In this document: piece by piece, positions 42,595 to 51,424 of the stretch
Numbering within the stretch: the first letter of the stretch is position 1
Layout: each line of letters begins with the position of its first letter
Program-made: the position numbers and the translations under genes
Notes under the pieces: generated by a model
What the model was told of the DNA's origin: nothing
Databases searched by the model: none
The model's input: the letters and a program-made list of their open reading frames with translations, nothing else
Assembly: GCA_017938405.1 (NCBI GenBank)
Contig: JAGBBP010000049.1
Span: 1-64,000, forward strand
Direction: 5' to 3'
Source of the DNA: Lachnospiraceae bacterium
Lineage (GTDB): Bacteria > Bacillota > Clostridia > Lachnospirales > Lachnospiraceae
DNA: 64,000 bases

Positions 42595-42628
42595 AAAAAC
42601 GGAGCAGTACTCTCGTACTCCTCCGTTT
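42595..42628 (-). terminator. Terminator after the GH10 gene
   Basis: AAACGGAGGAGTAC pairs with GTACTGCTCCGTTT with a short GAGA loop, followed by UUAAAAAG on the minus strand. Confidence 0.8.
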
Positions 42629-42639
42629 CATAATTCCGA

Positions 42640-44721
42640 TTATTTTACAGGACAAACAAATACTTCATCCACATAGAAGTCTGCATTTCCGTCGGTCTCC
42701 ACATAAACTTCGGCAGAAGTCAACTCCGCCGTAAGTTCCGCACGAGCGGTTACCTTCGTCCACTCTCCCGGAAGCACGTCTACCTTTGTGAGCTGTTTCG
42801 GTACCGCACCGTCCAATCCGATGGCTACCGTCTTATCCTTCGTCTTCACATACAAGGAAATATCCACCGTCTTACCGATATAAGAAGAGATGTTAAGCTT
42901 TATGGTCGCATCCTTTTCCTGACGGGTTACACAGTAGGAATGACTCTTACCGTCCAAGGACTCTTTATCGGTCACATAACAGAACGGAAGATGTCCCACA
43001 CCGCGGATTGCCGCAATATTGTTCTTCTCCTCAAAACTCTCGGAAAGACCGACTAATTTTACTTCCACATCGTCTACATAAATCGCACTGCTCTTCTCCG
43101 GCTCCGTCTCTACGGTACCGAAATTCATCAGCATGGAATGTACATCGTTCGGAATCTTAAAGGTTCCCGTTAACAATGCCCAATCACCGGACGCAGTATC
43201 TACCGCTGCCGGTTCTCCCGGAACCTGATCCATGCCCAAGGTCACCTTAAGCGCCGGACTCTTTACCCAGGCACTGACCTCTATGGTCTGACCGATAAAG
43301 TCGGATACATCAAAGCTGATACCGCACCATGCACCGAATCTCTTCTCGTTGGCAAGCGCTGCCTTTCCGCTGTGCACCACATTCTCCTGAATCTCAATGG
43401 CACCGAACCCACGCATCTTAAAGCCGATATCCTCCGGCTTAAGTGCTTCTGCACCTTCCGGCGTTTCAAAATCATAAAAACGGTCGGAAAGATTGATTTC
43501 GATTTTTTCCGGTTCTCCCAAGTCCTCTCCGGTCACCGCATATACCACACCGTCAAAGGAACGCTTTTCGGACAAATCGCCACGGAACAAAAGCGGATTT
43601 GCACCGCGAATCCAGGAATTGTCATCCGTCAGCCCCCAGAAAGTAACACAGGTAAGATTAGCCCCTTCCTTCTTTGCCTTTAACAATGCTTCAAAATAGT
43701 TTTTATAAAAGACTGCCTGATAGTATTCCTGATTCTTATTCAGACACGTACACTTTACATCCAATTCCGTAATATGTACCTCATCCACCAATGCGGCATA
43801 CTCTTTTAAGGCGGTAATATATTCTTCGATATCGTTATTGTCACTTAAATGCCCCTGCATACCGATACCGTCAATCAATCCTTCTCCGATAATACTACCG
43901 TGTTCTCCGGTACTTCTCTGCAATGCTCCGATAATGGCTTCCTTCTTGTCCGAAACCCATTCATTGTAATCATTATAGAACAGTTTCGGCTGAATTTTCT
44001 TTAACGCATCCGCATCCTTCGCAGAAACACCGTACTTTTCCGCATACTTTTTCGAAACTTCCGTCACTGCATCCTTTGCAAAACGGAACGCCCAATAAAT
44101 AAAGTCATCCCCGATTACCTGAAGCCAATAACTGTTACGCAATCCGAACTCCGTCTTATCCGCAGTCTCGATTGCTTCATTTACCACGTCCCAGGCATAA
44201 ATTGTCCGGGCATAGCCCTCCTTGTACATATAGTCCATCAAAGAAAAAATATAACTTCTGAGACGCTTTAACATGGTCTCACGGTCTACAAAACAAACCG
44301 GGTCTAACTTTTCAAAGTGCTTTAACATCGGACGCTCCTTTAAAAGCTCCGGGTCTGTCGGAATGGTCACCGGCACATATCCCTTACAAAACACTTCTTT
44401 CGGACACTGACTGTGCCATACAAGGACATGGCCTCTTACCGGCATACCGTTTTCTTTTGCCCAGTCAAGCATTCCCTTTGCCTGGGGATTAATCACAAAC
44501 GGAAGATACTCTTCCGTTGCCTCCGGTGCCGAAAATCCCATGTTATAAGCCGGCTTCAACTCATTGCCGAAGGTCATACTGTTAAACTGCTTTACCATCA
44601 AAGCTTCCTTTTCCGGATTTCCGATTTCATGATTGGTAAAACGTTCGCTGATTTTCTCACAGGCAACTCCAATACGGAAGTACTCCTGATATACGTCTTT
44701 TAAAATCTGATTCTTTCCCAT
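42640..44721 (-). CDS. GH10 xylanase-family enzyme with two C-terminal carbohydrate-binding-like domains
   Basis: The 693-residue protein has a GH10 catalytic barrel in residues about 5-375: acid/base Glu182 in WDVVNEAIE, nucleophile Glu319 in VHITELDVK, plus GHVLVWHSQ. Two beta-sandwich modules of the CBM4/9 type follow (about 410-545 and 550-690; each with a VDISLYVK-like or IEVSAWVK-like strand and a YVDDVEV or YVDEVFV end). No signal peptide or membrane helix is visible at the N-terminus, which is odd for a CBM-bearing enzyme. It is the last gene of the licD-to-GH10 run and is probably co-expressed with the GGDEF sensor protein. Confidence 0.9.
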   Translation of the reverse strand: MGKNQILKDVYQEYFRIGVACEKISERFTNHEIGNPEKEALMVKQFNSMTFGNELKPAYNMGFSAPEATEEYLPFVINPQAKGMLDWAKENGMPVRGHVLVWHSQCPKEVFCKGYVPVTIPTDPELLKERPMLKHFEKLDPVCFVDRETMLKRLRSYIFSLMDYMYKEGYARTIYAWDVVNEAIETADKTEFGLRNSYWLQVIGDDFIYWAFRFAKDAVTEVSKKYAEKYGVSAKDADALKKIQPKLFYNDYNEWVSDKKEAIIGALQRSTGEHGSIIGEGLIDGIGMQGHLSDNNDIEEYITALKEYAALVDEVHITELDVKCTCLNKNQEYYQAVFYKNYFEALLKAKKEGANLTCVTFWGLTDDNSWIRGANPLLFRGDLSEKRSFDGVVYAVTGEDLGEPEKIEINLSDRFYDFETPEGAEALKPEDIGFKMRGFGAIEIQENVVHSGKAALANEKRFGAWCGISFDVSDFIGQTIEVSAWVKSPALKVTLGMDQVPGEPAAVDTASGDWALLTGTFKIPNDVHSMLMNFGTVETEPEKSSAIYVDDVEVKLVGLSESFEEKNNIAAIRGVGHLPFCYVTDKESLDGKSHSYCVTRQEKDATIKLNISSYIGKTVDISLYVKTKDKTVAIGLDGAVPKQLTKVDVLPGEWTKVTARAELTAELTSAEVYVETDGNADFYVDEVFVCPVK

Positions 44722-44741
44722 TCTCTTTCCTTCTCTTTCTC

Positions 44742-46649
44742 TTATTGTTGCTCCTCTAATGCTTTATGATGAGCCTGCTTTATTTCATACATATCTTCGT
44801 CCGCTATCTGCAAATATTTCTCGATTTCCATCGTATCCTCCCGATTTACCTGGGCACATCCGATACTGATGGTAAGTGGGAACTCGATTCCACGCTTTTT
44901 GATTTCTCTTTCCAGATTGGATTCCAAAGAATCCCGCAACATATTAAAATTCAAATTCGGACCGTGCAGTCTGCCACCCACAAAAAATTCATCGCCACCG
45001 AATCTGGACACAATCCAGTCCTCCGGCAATCCGGCCTTTAATACGGCAGCCACCGTACGCAATGCCAGGTCTCCGCTTTCATGACCGTACCTGTCATTAA
45101 TTAACTTCATCTTATCCACATCCACCAGCATAACAATACCGATACCGCCACGGGAACGCCATTCTTCCAAAACCGGATACGCCATCTGTTCACAACCGGC
45201 ACGATTGTATACACCGGTAAGTACATCGGTTACCGATAATTTGGTCAGCTTTCTGGTCAAATCCGAAATGGTAATATTACGTCGTACCTGTTCCAAATAC
45301 TGACTCATATGACGGGTCCAGATGTAAAACTGATTGTCGCATGCCACGCATAAATCTCCGGTCATCACAGCAAAACCGTAGGTTCTTAAATCACTGAGCA
45401 CCGGTGCGCAAATATAAAGCTTCGGTTCTTTATTCTCCTCCGACATATGAAAGAGTGCTTTATTTCGTTCCATCACGGTACGCGGTCTGGCTTTTCCGTC
45501 TTTTATGGAACCGATTACAACCACCTTTTCACTATATCCTTCCACATAAAGATTCATATCTTCCTCTTCAATGTTGAAGAATTCCGGGTCCAGACAAAGC
45601 ATAAAGTCCTTTCCCACCATTAAATTTTCCCGTTCAAAAAGTTCCGACAACCCATCCGACAAATCCTCCGCATTGTCCGCCTTTTGAACTGCCAGATAAA
45701 TATGCCGGAAATAGGAATCGGCCTCCAATCCGTCGATTTCCTTACCGCGGCTTCTGATTTCCAAATAAGATGTACTTTCATAATAACCTTTACTGCTGCA
45801 GCCGCAACTTCTTCCCGGAATAAAAGTAGTCGGAAGCACCACATTCTCCGGCATCTCACCGTTTATACTTTTTACCAACATATGCAATGCCATATCACCC
45901 ATTTTCTCCCAGGCATGCCCAACAGAAGATATGGACGGGCGATAATCCCTGCCGGCTTTCAAACAATCGTATCCGGTTACCAATACATCCTTCGGTACAT
46001 CGTAATGCATACTTTCCAGCTGTTCGCATACCCCCATTGCCATTACATCATTGGCACACAAAATAGCATCCGGAAGTCCTTCATTTTCCGACAACCACTC
46101 CTCCGTAAGCCGCATTGCGGATTTTCTCGCCCAATCTCCGTATTTTATATTCCTCTCCGGGACCTGAAACCCGTGCTCGCTTGCTACATCCTGCAAAGCA
46201 CGCAAACGGTCTGCGTTTTCCGGATGCTCTTCCGGTCCTCCGATATACAAAATATTTCTCGCGCCGTGGTGTCCCACAATATGTTCCGCCAAATCATGCA
46301 TCCCGGAATAGTTATCCGAAACAAGATACGGAACATTCTCAAACTCGTACTCGATACTTACCGTAGGAATCCCGTACTCTTTTATCTTCTCCGAAAAATA
46401 GTCCAGCTCTCTTGGCAGATTAAAAGAATTGGCCATTAAAATAACTCCGTCGAAGTCACGTAAATCCGGCAAAGTAAACAGATTAAATTCACATCGATTC
46501 AACAAATTATCCAGTCCGCGAATCGAAAAATTAACAAAGGCAAATGTATCAATATTTTCCTTTTTTGCCGCCTCGGATACCCCGTACACGACTTCGCGAA
46601 AGTATTCGTCACCCCAACCGCTGGCAAATACCGCGATTTTCTTTTTCAT
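44742..46649 (-). CDS. LacI/PBP1-like sugar sensor fused to GGDEF diguanylate cyclase
   Basis: A 635-residue cytosolic protein. Residues about 1-290 form a periplasmic-binding-protein type I fold as in LacI repressors, without a DNA-binding head (KIAVFASGWGDEYFREVVYGV; DAILCANDVMAMGVCEQL; GYDCLKAGRDYRP). The middle about 170 residues are unassigned. Residues about 460-625 form a GGDEF domain with RFGGDEF intact, so cyclic-di-GMP synthesis is likely; I see no RxxD inhibitory site at the usual place. The ATG chosen follows GGAGGAGGAGAAGG; a TTG six codons earlier is less likely. It probably senses a sugar from the neighbouring GH10 pathway. Confidence 0.85.
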   Translation of the reverse strand: MKKKIAVFASGWGDEYFREVVYGVSEAAKKENIDTFAFVNFSIRGLDNLLNRCEFNLFTLPDLRDFDGVILMANSFNLPRELDYFSEKIKEYGIPTVSIEYEFENVPYLVSDNYSGMHDLAEHIVGHHGARNILYIGGPEEHPENADRLRALQDVASEHGFQVPERNIKYGDWARKSAMRLTEEWLSENEGLPDAILCANDVMAMGVCEQLESMHYDVPKDVLVTGYDCLKAGRDYRPSISSVGHAWEKMGDMALHMLVKSINGEMPENVVLPTTFIPGRSCGCSSKGYYESTSYLEIRSRGKEIDGLEADSYFRHIYLAVQKADNAEDLSDGLSELFERENLMVGKDFMLCLDPEFFNIEEEDMNLYVEGYSEKVVVIGSIKDGKARPRTVMERNKALFHMSEENKEPKLYICAPVLSDLRTYGFAVMTGDLCVACDNQFYIWTRHMSQYLEQVRRNITISDLTRKLTKLSVTDVLTGVYNRAGCEQMAYPVLEEWRSRGGIGIVMLVDVDKMKLINDRYGHESGDLALRTVAAVLKAGLPEDWIVSRFGGDEFFVGGRLHGPNLNFNMLRDSLESNLEREIKKRGIEFPLTISIGCAQVNREDTMEIEKYLQIADEDMYEIKQAHHKALEEQQ

Positions 46650-46668
46650 AACCTTCTCCTCCTCCAAT

Positions 46669-47235
46669 TTACTTTTTCTTCTGAACCGAATAACCGAACT
46701 TTCCTAATTTTTCTCCCAAAAGAAAATACTCTCCATGGGAGTAAGATACTAACCCCGTACTGTTTAACTCAAACTTCCCGGATTCGTTCAGATAACTATC
46801 TTCCACCGTTACATTTACAACTTCACCCACAAACATGGTATGACTGCCCAGTTCCAGTTCACGCACCACCTTACATTCGATGTTAACCGGGCTCTCCGCA
46901 ATTCCCGGTGCGCTTACTTTTTGTGAAACAAGCGGTGTCAACTTCATTTCTTTAAATTTGTCCACATCTCTTCCGGATTTTACACCGCAATAGTCTGTGG
47001 CAAACACCAAGTCCTTCGTTACCAAATTCACCACAAACTCTCCGGTTTCCTTTATAATTTCGTAGGAATGCCGCTCCGGACGTATGGATACGGAAATCAT
47101 GGCAGGATCGGAGCATACGGTCCCTGCCCATGCCACCGTAATAATATTCGGTTTTTCCTTTCCCCTGCCGCAGCTTACCATCACTGCCGGCACCGGATAC
47201 AGCATATTTCCCGGTCTCCAATGTTGTTTTGCCAT
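46669..47235 (-). CDS. Flavin reductase/flavoredoxin-like protein
   Basis: A 188-residue FMN-binding split-barrel protein. The NMLYPVPAVMVSCG start, ITVAWAGTVCSDPAMISVSI, and FVVNLVTKDL are typical of the flavin reductase-like (flavoredoxin) family. It could transfer electrons from NAD(P)H to flavin or act as an electron carrier. A GGAGCGATT site precedes the ATG. It lies within a five-gene same-strand run with gaps of 8-20 bases; its link to the sugar genes is unclear. Confidence 0.85.
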   Translation of the reverse strand: MAKQHWRPGNMLYPVPAVMVSCGRGKEKPNIITVAWAGTVCSDPAMISVSIRPERHSYEIIKETGEFVVNLVTKDLVFATDYCGVKSGRDVDKFKEMKLTPLVSQKVSAPGIAESPVNIECKVVRELELGSHTMFVGEVVNVTVEDSYLNESGKFELNSTGLVSYSHGEYFLLGEKLGKFGYSVQKKK

Positions 47236-47243
47236 AATCGCTC

Positions 47244-48470
47244 CTATAAAACTACTCCGTTCTTTTGCAATAACGCCCGCGCACTTTCCACGGAGTCCAC
47301 GCCCGTCGGATTCTTAATCGGTGCAAACTCCTTCTCACGTACCACCTCAAACACAAGGCAACTGTCCAACATATGAATCATATCCAGTACAAGGCTCTCG
47401 TACTTGTATCCGTTCGGCTTCTCCGGCTTTACCGTTTCTCCGGCTTCGTTTAAATACGGAATCTTCTTTTCTACAATGTGAAGCGGCATTTCCTTGCTTA
47501 CGATTTCCTCTAAATCCTTCACACGGAATAAATAATTCAAAATAACGCCGTAATTATAGGCCGGTTCCCCGGAAGCGTCCTTCGCCTCCATTAACTCCGT
47601 GGTCAGCTCATAATATTCCACAATGGACGGTCTGCCGTCTTCCAGACACATAACGCCCACTTTTTCATCCGGAGCCGCTTTTTTAATTACTTTCGCACCT
47701 ACCGCACAGCCGTTGAGTGCCGTTGCTCCTACAAAACACGGTTCCGCAATCCGTTGCAATACATTGTCCACCGCAAAAATATTTAAATACGCAATCCCTG
47801 CTTTATGTACAATATCCAACACTCCTCCACGCTTCATGGAAGAAAACCATCCGCCGTTTCCGTTGGGAGAAGCGGACATCAGTGCTTTGGTCTCCATGTA
47901 CACCTTCCCGGTATAATCGGAAGCCGGTGCCATATCCTGCATAAAAAAGGTAACATAATTTTCATCATAACCGAAAAACTTCTTTTCCTTCAAAAATGCA
48001 ACGGTTTTTTCATGATTTTTTTCACTGGTCATTACAAACAAATGAATATAGCATCCGATTTGTTCCACCACGTCCAGCAGATTACGAATCAGGCGCTCAA
48101 AAATAAAGACATCCTTCGTTAAACCGATATTATACATGCCCTTCGGATCGTCGGAACCGAGACGGGTTCCCATACCACCTGCCAGAAGCACAGCTCCTAC
48201 CTTGCCTGCCCGAAGCAATTTCAGCCCTTCTTCCGTAAACTCCGCCTTCTTCTCTTCGATTTCAGAAAGCTTCATTGCCGGAATCGGGGTAATTACGCCA
48301 CGCTTTAACTCCTTATCTCCCTCTGCCGCTTTCGCCAATACGGAAAAATCCGTTTGCTCAATCTGCTGCAACAAAGACTTCTGCTCATCTTCCGACAACT
48401 GTGAAAAATACTCCAGCACATGTTCCTGACCGTATTCCCTTACCTTTTGTAACGCTTCATTATATTCCAT
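47244..48470 (-). CDS. UDP-sugar pyrophosphorylase (UAP1/UGP family)
   Basis: A 408-residue nucleotidyltransferase of the eukaryote-like UDPGP family. It has the nucleotide-binding LLAGGMGTRLGSDDPKGMYN and a central NVLQRIAEPCFVG, with EKKIPYLNEAGE later, matching UDP-N-acetylhexosamine or UDP-glucose pyrophosphorylases. It makes UDP-activated sugar from UTP and sugar 1-phosphate. The second of two nearby ATGs has the better spacing from GGAGGAG. It follows licD by 16 bases, which suggests a surface-glycan role. Confidence 0.87.
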   Translation of the reverse strand: MEYNEALQKVREYGQEHVLEYFSQLSEDEQKSLLQQIEQTDFSVLAKAAEGDKELKRGVITPIPAMKLSEIEEKKAEFTEEGLKLLRAGKVGAVLLAGGMGTRLGSDDPKGMYNIGLTKDVFIFERLIRNLLDVVEQIGCYIHLFVMTSEKNHEKTVAFLKEKKFFGYDENYVTFFMQDMAPASDYTGKVYMETKALMSASPNGNGGWFSSMKRGGVLDIVHKAGIAYLNIFAVDNVLQRIAEPCFVGATALNGCAVGAKVIKKAAPDEKVGVMCLEDGRPSIVEYYELTTELMEAKDASGEPAYNYGVILNYLFRVKDLEEIVSKEMPLHIVEKKIPYLNEAGETVKPEKPNGYKYESLVLDMIHMLDSCLVFEVVREKEFAPIKNPTGVDSVESARALLQKNGVVL

Positions 48471-48486
48471 CCTCATTCTCCTCCGA

Positions 48487-49335
48487 TTATTTTCTATCCG
48501 CTTCCTTCCGAATCGGACATATTTGCTTTTTATAATGTACCTTCCGTTCGGACTCCGGCGGAAGGGTCATGTAATCTCCGTACATATGGGTTAAGTATGC
48601 GTCCCACTCCTTCGGGCCTCGTATTTGCAAACCTTCAAACTCCCATAAACTATATTCATCATAAGTGGTTCCGAAATATGTTCTCGGAACAATTTCTTTT
48701 GTCTTATACGCTCCCATCACGGTACCGGCAAACATAGCGGTTTCACTTTTCTGACGCCGGAACAGTCGCTCCATCTTGCGGTATATCTTTTCCACGGAAA
48801 GGAAACGATACAGCCGAAGAGCCCGCACAACCCGCAACACGCACTGCTCCCACTTCGGACGGCTGGTAACAATCCCGGTATGCACATTGGCAGTCCCGCA
48901 TAAAAAACGTAACCACATCACTCTGGCGTAATACAACTTCCGCGACAAAACGCCCTCCGGCGTCCCGTCCAAAGGAATGATATCCACCAAATAGCCCTTG
49001 CGAAGAGAAGACTCTTCTAACACATCTTCCCGAATGTCAAACTTGGCGGAACAAATCTTGGCAAAATAACTCTGAATCTTATCCCCTGCCTGCCAACATT
49101 CCACGGAGAAATCCTCCCCTATCTTTTCCCCGGAGGTTACAAGCGAAATGAATTTATCATAGTCTTTTCGAGGCATTGCCACATCCACATCATCATCCCA
49201 CGGAATAAACCCTTTGTGACGCACCGCACCCAATAACGTACCTCCGATGGCATAATACCGCAGTCCGTGTTCATCACAAAATCGTATGAATGCTTTTAAT
49301 GCTTCAAAATCAAGTTTCTGTAATTCCGATAACAT
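48487..49335 (-). CDS. LicD-family phosphotransferase
   Basis: The 282-residue protein has the LicD signature: YYAIGGTLLGAVRHKGFIPWDDDVDVAMPRKDYD (quoted in part as GGTLLGAVRHKGFIPWDDD), a nucleotidyltransferase-like metal site, and SLRKGYLVDIIPLDG. LicD proteins attach phosphocholine or other phospho-alcohols to surface polymers. AATAGGAGGCG precedes the ATG. It is the first gene of the licD, UDP-sugar pyrophosphorylase, flavin reductase, GGDEF, GH10 run. The group transferred is unknown. Confidence 0.88.
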   Translation of the reverse strand: MLSELQKLDFEALKAFIRFCDEHGLRYYAIGGTLLGAVRHKGFIPWDDDVDVAMPRKDYDKFISLVTSGEKIGEDFSVECWQAGDKIQSYFAKICSAKFDIREDVLEESSLRKGYLVDIIPLDGTPEGVLSRKLYYARVMWLRFLCGTANVHTGIVTSRPKWEQCVLRVVRALRLYRFLSVEKIYRKMERLFRRQKSETAMFAGTVMGAYKTKEIVPRTYFGTTYDEYSLWEFEGLQIRGPKEWDAYLTHMYGDYMTLPPESERKVHYKKQICPIRKEADRK

Positions 49336-49360
49336 ATACGCCTCCTATTATCTCTATTCT

Positions 49361-49389
49361 ATCATACCGCACTCTGTACGGAATTACAA
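49361..49389 (-). promoter_or_regulatory. Promoter of the licD-to-GH10 gene run
   Basis: Minus strand TTGTAA, 17-base spacer, TATGAT, about 26 bases before the licD ATG. Confidence 0.7.
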
Positions 49390-49449
49390 GCAAAAAGCCG
49401 ACACCTTTCAAAAATTTTAAAATAATTTTTTGTACTTTCTCCAGAAACA

Positions 49450-49474
49450 CGGCCAAGCAGAAGTGCATACGATA
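49450..49474 (+). promoter_or_regulatory. Possible sporulation (sigma-E/sigma-K type) promoter
   Basis: CATACGATA at 49466-49474 matches the mother-cell sigma -10 pattern CATAnnnTA. An AC dinucleotide lies 15-17 bases upstream, as expected for sigma-K. No good sigma-A pair is seen. The start would fall about 25 bases before the Cys-rich gene's ATG. Confidence 0.5.
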
Positions 49475-49504
49475 TGGTGTAATCAAAATTTGGAGGGAAT
49501 CTTC

Positions 49505-49783
49505 ATGGGAAACTTATCTAATTGCGGTATCGGCGGTGCTAACAACGGTGGTTGTAGCTGGATCATCATTCTTATTCTTCTTTTCTGCTGCGGCGGTTGC
49601 GGTAACAACAACGGCGTAGGCGGCGGCAACAGCGGTTGCGGTTGCGGTTGCGGCTGTGACTGTGATTGCGGTTGCGGCAACAACAACGGCGTAGGTGGCG
49701 GAAACAGCGGCAGCTGCTGCTGGATCATCATCCTCATCCTTCTCTTCTGCTGCGGCGGTTGCGGTAACAACGGCTGCTGCTAA
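49505..49783 (+). CDS. Cys/Gly-rich repeat protein with two short membrane segments
   Basis: A 92-residue protein with 19 cysteines. Two near-identical modules, each a hydrophobic stretch WIIILILLFCCGGCGNN, flank a GCGCGCGCDCDCGCG core; VGGGNSG also repeats. The DNA repeats as well, pointing to internal duplication. GGAGGG lies 7 bases before the ATG. It resembles small Gly-rich, single-helix spore proteins of the YjcZ type and Cys-rich coat proteins only in general character. With the CATACGATA promoter, a spore-envelope role is plausible. Metal binding or disulphide cross-linking is inference; I recognise no family with certainty. Confidence 0.72.
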   Translation: MGNLSNCGIGGANNGGCSWIIILILLFCCGGCGNNNGVGGGNSGCGCGCGCDCDCGCGNNNGVGGGNSGSCCWIIILILLFCCGGCGNNGCC

Positions 49784-49805
49784 AAAGCAGTAGCAAACTC
49801 ATTCG

Positions 49806-49876
49806 TTCGGCAAGAGAGAAACTCTCTTGCCGAAAAAAAGGTATCCGGAAAGTCTTATGACTTTTCGGATACCTTT
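49806..49876. terminator. Two adjacent hairpins between convergent genes
   Basis: TTCGGCAAGAGAG/CTCTCTTGCCGAA (49806-49834) and AAGGTATCCGGAAAGTC/GACTTTTCGGATACCTT (about 49838-49875). The second is followed by TTTCATTTC on the plus strand and by UUUUUU on the minus strand, so the pair probably ends both the Cys-rich gene and the ABC operon. Confidence 0.85.
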
Positions 49877-49896
49877 TCATTTCATTATAGCTCTTA

Positions 49897-50655
49897 TTAC
49901 TGCTCGGAATACTTTGCGGAAAGCTCGTTAATGGTACCGTCGTTCTTCATCTTTGTTAAGATATCATTAATCTGCTCCAACAACTCGGTATTCTTCTTAT
50001 TTACAGCAATGCCGTACTCCTCGGAAGAAAATGCCTCTGCATCCTCTACGATTTTTAAGCCTTCGTTATCACCTACATACTTCTGCGCGGTTGCGGAGTC
50101 GATTACCACCACATCACACTTCCCGTTTACCAGCTCCATAATGGCCTCGGAACCCTTCTTAAACGCTTCGTAAGCATAACCCATGTCCTTTACGCAGGAC
50201 TCACCGGTATAACCCTGAATAACCACAATCTTCTTATCTGCCATGTCGGTTGCCTTTGCAATGGTAGAATCTTCCTTCACAATCATAACCTGCTTTGCGG
50301 TGTAGTACGGCACGGAGAAGTTTACCTCTTCCGCTCTCTCCGGGTCAATGGTCATACCTGCGATAACCGCATCTACCTGACCGTTCTGAAGTGCAAGAAG
50401 GAGAGAATCGAATTCCATGTTCTCAATCTGCGCGGTCTTTCCGATTTCGTCACCGATCTGCTTTGCGATTGCCATATCGATACCGTCATACTCACCGATC
50501 ACACCGTTTGCGGCCACAAACTCGAACGGCGGGAACTCCGCATTGGTACCGAACTTAATTACATTCTCCTCTTCCTTACCGCCGCATGCGGCAAACATTG
50601 CTACGGTAGTTACACAGGCTACAGCCAGTGCAAGCTTCTTCATCATCTTTTTCAT
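49897..50655 (-). CDS. Polar amino-acid ABC transporter substrate-binding lipoprotein
   Basis: A 252-residue solute-binding protein of the bacterial SBP-3 family. It has a lipoprotein signal with lipobox FAAC (Cys about 24), then FGTNAEFPPFEFVAANG, a typical amino-acid-binding start, and DAVIAGMTIDPERAEEVNFS. It would be anchored outside the membrane and deliver polar amino acids such as glutamine or cystine to the permease. It is the last gene of a permease-ATPase-binding protein operon, 33 bases after the ATPase gene. Confidence 0.93.
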   Translation of the reverse strand: MKKMMKKLALAVACVTTVAMFAACGGKEEENVIKFGTNAEFPPFEFVAANGVIGEYDGIDMAIAKQIGDEIGKTAQIENMEFDSLLLALQNGQVDAVIAGMTIDPERAEEVNFSVPYYTAKQVMIVKEDSTIAKATDMADKKIVVIQGYTGESCVKDMGYAYEAFKKGSEAIMELVNGKCDVVVIDSATAQKYVGDNEGLKIVEDAEAFSSEEYGIAVNKKNTELLEQINDILTKMKNDGTINELSAKYSEQ

Positions 50656-50688
50656 TTCTTATTCTCCTTATTCCTTTTACTCTCTATT

Positions 50689-51411
50689 TTAAAGCACTTT
50701 GCTTAAAAACAGCTTGGTTCGCTCGTTTTGCGGCCGGTCAAAAATCTCCTCCGGCGTACCGCTTTCCAATACCACACCCTCGTCCATAAATACCACGCGG
50801 GTAGCAACCTCTCTTGCAAATCCCATCTCATGAGTAACCACAACCATGGTCATACCGCTCTTTGCAAGATTTTTCATAACATCCAGTACCTCGCCGACCA
50901 TTTCCGGGTCCAATGCACTGGTAGGCTCATCAAAGAGCATAATTTCCGGCTCCATGGCAAGAGACCGGGCAATGGCAATACGCTGCTTCTGACCACCGGA
51001 AAGCTGGACCGGATAGGAATCCGCCTTATCGGAAAGACCCACTATTTTCAGAAGCTCTTCCCCTTTTTTCTGTGCCTCTTCCTTCGTCATTTTCTTAAGC
51101 TTCACCGGAGCCAGGGTAATATTTTCCATTACCGTCAAATGCGGAAATAAATTAAAATGCTGAAATACCATTCCCATCTTCTGACGAACTTTATTTACAT
51201 CCACCTTCGGTGCATTAATGAGCTCGTCATCTACATAAATTTCGCCCTTATTCGGCTTTTCCAAAAGATTCAGGCAACGAAGAAAGGTACTTTTACCGGA
51301 ACCGGACGGTCCGATGACCACCACTACTTCCCCCGGCTTGATATGCTCATTAATCCCCTTCAATACGTCTAATTTACCAAAACTTTTATGTAAGTTATTT
51401 ACCTTAATCAT
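50689..51411 (-). CDS. Amino-acid ABC transporter ATPase (GlnQ-type)
   Basis: The 240-residue ATPase has Walker [14 protein letters not shown]-loop [13 protein letters not shown], signature [16 protein letters not shown], Walker [15 protein letters not shown], and the H-loop [12 protein letters not shown]. It powers polar amino-acid import. An AGAAAGGGG site precedes the ATG. It is 13 bases downstream of the permease gene. Confidence 0.96.
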   Translation of the reverse strand: MIKVNNLHKSFGKLDVLKGINEHIKPGEVVVVIGPSGSGKSTFLRCLNLLEKPNKGEIYVDDELINAPKVDVNKVRQKMGMVFQHFNLFPHLTVMENITLAPVKLKKMTKEEAQKKGEELLKIVGLSDKADSYPVQLSGGQKQRIAIARSLAMEPEIMLFDEPTSALDPEMVGEVLDVMKNLAKSGMTMVVVTHEMGFAREVATRVVFMDEGVVLESGTPEEIFDRPQNERTKLFLSKVL

Positions 51412-51424
51412 GCGCTACCCCTTT

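Noticed and set aside
49483..49770. Pro/Gln-rich antisense frame over the Cys-rich gene
   Set aside because: It is a repeat shadow; the plus-strand frame has the ribosome site and hydrophobic modules.
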